Positions 59,779 to 64,000 of a stretch of DNA of 64,000 bases are shown here, piece after piece; positions within the stretch are counted from its first letter, which is position 1, and every line of letters starts with the position of its first letter. The translations under genes and the position numbers were made by a program. The stretch covers positions 19,827,227 through 19,891,226 of the forward strand of contig CM043703.1 of the NCBI GenBank assembly GCA_023935145.1, read 5' to 3'. The DNA comes from Bretschneidera sinensis. Its lineage: Eukaryota > Streptophyta > Magnoliopsida > Brassicales > Akaniaceae. The notes beneath the pieces are model-generated. The model was given only the letters and a program-made list of their open reading frames with translations, was not told the origin of the DNA and searched no databases.

Positions 59779-60209
59779 CACTGCGATTTTAATCTCTCTC
59801 GATCCCTCTCTGTCTACATTTTCTCTCGTTTCTCTTACTTGTTTCAGCTTTCTCTGCAATAATGGCGCTCTCTTCAAGTTCATTCTAGCTCTTGCTCTCT
59901 CTAAGTTTTTAGCTCGTTCTTCAACAATGACGGTGTGTTCAAGCTGAGGAGTCTCTCTCTAGGTTTAAGCTTTCGTTTTAAGTCAAGTGAGAGAAATGCC
60001 GATTTCTGCTTCGAGTTTTGGAGTACTTGAGCTCGACTTTGGATCTAATTGTTTCTATTTAAGGCTAAAATAAGCTCCTTGATGGTTGCGTTTGGTGTTG
60101 TTGTTGAAGACGTGAATGAGAAGCTAAGTTGGGCTTTAGTGTCTTTTGATCTGTAAATTTCTGTTGTTGTGCCTTTTTTTGTTTCTTCGTATACTTTGGA
60201 TTTTGAGCG
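59640..60209 (+). promoter_or_regulatory. 5' leader with TC microsatellite and upstream ORF
   Basis: A (TC)n tract (about 59745-59776) followed by more pyrimidine-rich DNA is typical of a plant 5' leader. A 65-codon upstream ORF (59665-59862) covers the tract; whether it is in the mRNA is unknown. No splice sites were assigned here. Confidence 0.4.
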
Positions 60210-63200
60210 ATGAATCGAAGCTTTAGGGCTCAAGAATCGCAAATGCAAGCTGCGGCGGCGAAGCAGAGGCAACAGCTTAGGGCTTCGATGATGAAGGAGA
60301 AGGAAGACGAGCTCGCATTGTTTCTTGAGATGAAAAAGCGCGAGAAGGAACAAAACAATCTTCTTAATAACTATGAACAGTTTGATGCTCCATTCGGTAT
60401 ACATTTATTAACTAATTTTTTGGGGTTTTATGTAGATTGATTGGAGTGTGAATTAGGAATTGGTAGGTTGTCTAGCAGTTTCTTGAGTATTAGCATTTCT
60501 TGAATTTGTTTATATAAAAGAGTGCGAATTTCGCGTAATTTTTGGGAAGAGTTATGTTTCTGGTTTGGCTGTGTTCTCTTTTGTCATTTGGTATTTTGCT
60601 TATTGTAGGGTCCAAACCTGGTACTTCTCCAATATTTAATATTTCATCATCGACGCCTGCACGCAAGACTGGTGCTGATGATTTTCTCAACTCTGAAAAT
60701 GATAAAAATGACTATGACTGGTAATGTAGAAGCGTCTCTGTTTACTTTATCTTATCTTTTTTTAATTATTAACTTATGTTAATATAAAGTTCTGTCATTG
60801 TATTGGATGCTGTAATCATCATTGGAACTTTTTTTTTGGGAATGCTTCATCATATTTCACTGTAGCAATGAAAAAATCCGAATTCTCACTTTGACATCCT
60901 TTAGTTTTGGTGTTTAACAAGTGTGATACTCAATTTGAAGGGTATGGAAAAATCTGATAATTATTGATGATCTGCTAATTGTTGGACCTTGGAAGTGAAT
61001 AGGCTTTCTAGATGTGAAGAACATTGTGTCATGTACCTAAAGTCACAAGCCGCAAGTAGAGCAGTTCTGTCTTCTGAACATTTTTTTAGTCAGTAGTTCT
61101 ATCTTCTGAACATAGGTTGCCAACCTCACAATAAGATACTAATGACAACTTGATGGGCTTAAGAATTCCAAAGTAGAGTATCATTGTTTCTCGACTCAAT
61201 TAAGCTTTAACTTAGATTGTGGTACTAACAACTGCTTGAGTTCTTACTTATCAGAAAGAAGAACTGCATGAGTTCTTTTTCCTCTGTCTGGTGTCCATTG
61301 TTGCCATAACTTGGCACTAATGTCTTATTTGTTGAACCTGGTGTTTTTGCTTTATTTGTTCAACCTAGTGCTTTGGTTCTTCATGTTGCTCCGAAGAGTA
61401 CTGACCTCGTCCCATAAGTTCTATTAAGGATTCGTTGTTATCTTTACTACCAGCTTTGCAGTAGTCATCTTTGCAATATGCTTGGAGATATGATCCTTAG
61501 ACAAAAGGCCGAGACTAAAACTTTTTCTTGTTTTTGAGGGGGGACACAACTAAAGTGAACTGAGCAGGGTAGGAAGAATTGGCATCTGAAGGTTTGTCTG
61601 AAGTGCTGGACCATTACAAATTTTTCATAAACTAAATTATTTGTTGCCTTTTTCTTTTTATGGGAAACTGAAATTGCAATATCTCTATAAGAATTGTGAA
61701 AACTTAACCCTGTTTATTTAATATAGTCGCAAATTCAACTTCTTGAGGAGTTCTTAGTTTAGTATTGAAGCTTTGAAAAAGGAAACCCTAATTTTCTAAT
61801 ATATCTTGGTGTTTCATCATCAGGTTAAGCACTTCTTAAAACCTTTGAATCATGACATTAGTTGTTTTTTGTCTCTGGATAATTCTTTGAATCATGACAT
61901 TGGTGATTCTGGTTTTCTTTTTATAATAAAAATTTATGAATTTGAACCGTCTAAAATGCATGTCTGTGTCAAATGTTGGTCCCACTGCATAAGTTCATCT
62001 TCTATGATTCTTAATGTAAATTTTTTTCCCTGTCTATTTGGGGGCGGGGGAGGAGTGATCGGAGGCAACAATTGTCCAATGGGCCCACTCCTGCCTGGCT
62101 TGGCTCCCATCCAGAAGATGTTTTTCTTAACCACTAAAGAAGCAATGCATGAACATGTAGATTCTTTGTTTAGGTTTTCAATCCTGTGCTATTGTTATTG
62201 GCAGATCATGGAGCTGTGAGTGATTTTATATTGTTTTCAGGTTTTCTTTTTCCCTGTTTGCATTAACATAATGAGTTTTTTTTTTTTTCTTCCTGTTTTC
62301 AGGCTTCTAACACCTCCTGGTACCCCTCTTTTTCCTTCTCTAGAGATGGACTCGCGGAAGACTGTTATGAGTCAGCTTGGTACTACAAATGTTCGCCCCA
62401 TTGCCTTGAAATCTAGAGTAAGAGTGCTACTTAACATTATGGGTTGGATAGTACTCCATGTCATGAAGGTTTTTGATTGGTATTTAGTAAACGCAGGATC
62501 TAAATAAAAGTTGCCATTCTTATGGTTTGACTTCTGGGGAAACTTTGGTCTTGTATAGGCCATTTAATTATAGGGTTGAACTGCTGTTTACCGAGTTTTA
62601 GGAGAAAGGATTTTGTTAGGAAGTGGCAAGATTGCAAAAGGTTCTACCTTCCCATATAAAGTATGGTTCATCAAGAAAGGAAGCCTTATTGGGGATCAGC
62701 AGTCCATATGAAGGACCATGTGAAATTGTTAAATCTGTGGCACATACTAATTTATTATCTTTTATTTTTCCCTTGCTGGCATGTATAATAGACTTGCCCT
62801 ATAGATTGCTTGAACTGTCAACTGTATTTTCCACCCACTTTAACGATACTGCACTTGTCTTAAGCATAGGTTTGAGAATTAATTTGAGTTTTAAAACCTT
62901 TGTTTACATAGTTCAGAGATGAGATGAGTCTCCACAGGAAAGATGATGCCAATTTTCTCCTTTATTTTAGTCTTTTGAATTCACAAGCGTGATTTCTTTG
63001 GTATTTATCTACTCATGATGATTGGATTCATCGACTCATGATACCTAGTGATTTATGTTCATCGTGATTATATATAGTTGGCAAATCCCCAGCCAGAGCC
63101 AGCTGCAAGAAGCAACTTAGTATCTAAACAACCAACTTCGTCCCCTGGGCTGAACACTTCAAGTGGAGGGACTCGCAGACCCTCATCATCAGGAGGTCCA

Positions 63201-64000
63201 GGTTCAAGGCCTGCAACACCAACCGGACGACCCACAATTACCACAGTTTCTAAAGCTTCAAGACCTTCAACACCCACTTCTCGGGCCACATTGCCTTCAA
63301 CTAGACCCTCTCTGTCTGCAACTAAGCCCACAGCTGCCGCAACTAAGCCCATGGTTGTCACAACTAAGCCTACAATTCTGACGAGATCCACCACGCCTTT
63401 ATCAAGGTCTACCGCCAGATCTTCAACACCAACTTCCAGACCCTCTATACCATCTAAATCCATATCGAGGGCAGCAACGCCAACTCGTCGACCATCCACA
63501 GTATCAAGTGCACCCAGTGTATCTGCTCCTCCAGTTAAATCGTCTCCTGCAGTCGCAAAGCCAATCTCCTTGGCATCAGGAAATCCTCCACCATCACGTG
63601 GCACTTCTCCAACTGTGAAATCCAGACCATGGAAGCCTTCAGAGATGCCTGGTTTCTCACTAGATGCTCCACCAAATTTGAGGACATCATTACCTGAAAG
63701 GCCACTTTCAGCCTCAAGGGGTAGGCCCGGAGCACCAAGTTCTCGCTCTTCTTCTGTTGAGCCTGGTCTTACAGGAAGACCAAAACGACAGTCATGCTCT
63801 CCATCAAGAGTACGAGCTCCTAATGGTGTTATGATGCATGCTAGTGGTAGCTCTGTTCCTGCTGTCAGTCGTGGATATTCTAGGGTTAATGACAATGTGA
63901 GCCCTGTTGTAATTGGAACGAAAATGGTCGAAAGGGTGATAAACATGCGGAAACTGGCACCACCCAAGCAAGATGACAAGCACTCCCCTCATGCTAACAT
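60210..64000 (+). CDS. Ser/Pro-rich basic protein (FLO11-like/BPP-type family), 5' part
   Basis: Exons 60210-60396, 60609-60720, 62303-62417 and 63078 to beyond 64000 join in phase at GT-AG borders and give 445 residues so far; the 3' end is outside the window. The N-terminus (MNRSFRAQESQMQAAAAKQR) is a charged, likely coiled-coil segment, followed by DWLLTPPGTPLFPSLE, the family signature. The rest is a long Ser/Thr/Pro/Arg-rich disordered region with repeated RPSTPTSR, TKPT and SRAATPTRR-like motifs. Arabidopsis relatives have been described as basic proline-rich, microtubule-associated proteins or as FLO11-like proteins of unknown function; the link is by family resemblance only. The reading frame is intact. 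Confidence 0.9.

Noticed and set aside
63068..63979. A 303-residue open frame on the minus strand
   Set aside because: It is the antisense shadow of the Ser/Pro-rich exon 4 of the + strand gene; repetitive codon use keeps the reverse frame open. It has no motif or splice context of its own.
1..64000. tRNA, rRNA or other structural RNA genes
   Set aside because: I looked for tRNA-like A and B boxes and cloverleaf arms and for conserved rRNA stretches and recognised none; the only tRNA-related sequences are the retroelement primer binding sites.

Overview
The window is nuclear DNA of a flowering plant, almost certainly a eudicot. It is AT-rich, its genes have many GT-AG introns, and it contains plant-type Ty1/copia and Ty3/gypsy retrotransposons, a CACTA (En/Spm) DNA transposon and three plant housekeeping genes. 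I cannot name the species.

Layout. 1-4838: the 3' part and 3' LTR of a decayed Tekay/Del-like gypsy element (+). It sits inside a SIRE-like copia element (-, 4839-11041), which itself sits at the tail of an older copia remnant (-, 11042-12150). This is a three-level nest of which only the right half is visible. 12151-14749: AT-rich spacer. 14750-28010: a 13.3-kb CACTA element with a CCT target duplication, subterminal hairpin repeats, a decayed TNP2-type transposase, a Transposase_24-type second gene, and at least one captured host fragment (type-2 lipid-transfer protein). 28973-34267: a nearly complete but inactivated Reina-like chromovirus with both LTRs. 35385-39058: an intact five-exon Yippee-like gene (+). 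42108-46948: an ATE1 arginyl-tRNA-protein transferase gene (-, six exons) with an in-frame TGA before its conserved C-terminus. 48334-48615: a 33-bp minisatellite. 49030-57588: a copia insertion of unusual architecture, lying inside a foldback MITE. 60210-64000: the 5' part of a Ser/Pro-rich basic protein gene (+) that runs off the window.

How the parts relate. The three host genes show no sign of acting together: Yippee is a small zinc-binding beta-tent protein, ATE1 belongs to the Arg/N-degron pathway, and the Ser/Pro-rich protein resembles plant microtubule-associated basic proline-rich proteins. Most of the rest is transposon sediment, and every mobile element seen carries stops, frameshifts or catalytic changes.

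The most unusual structure is the copia insertion at 49030-57588. Both of its outer ends are U3 (LTR-start) ends in inverted orientation, yet it is bounded by a single perfect 5-bp duplication (AATCG). The simplest reading is one integration event of a rearranged, inverted cDNA.
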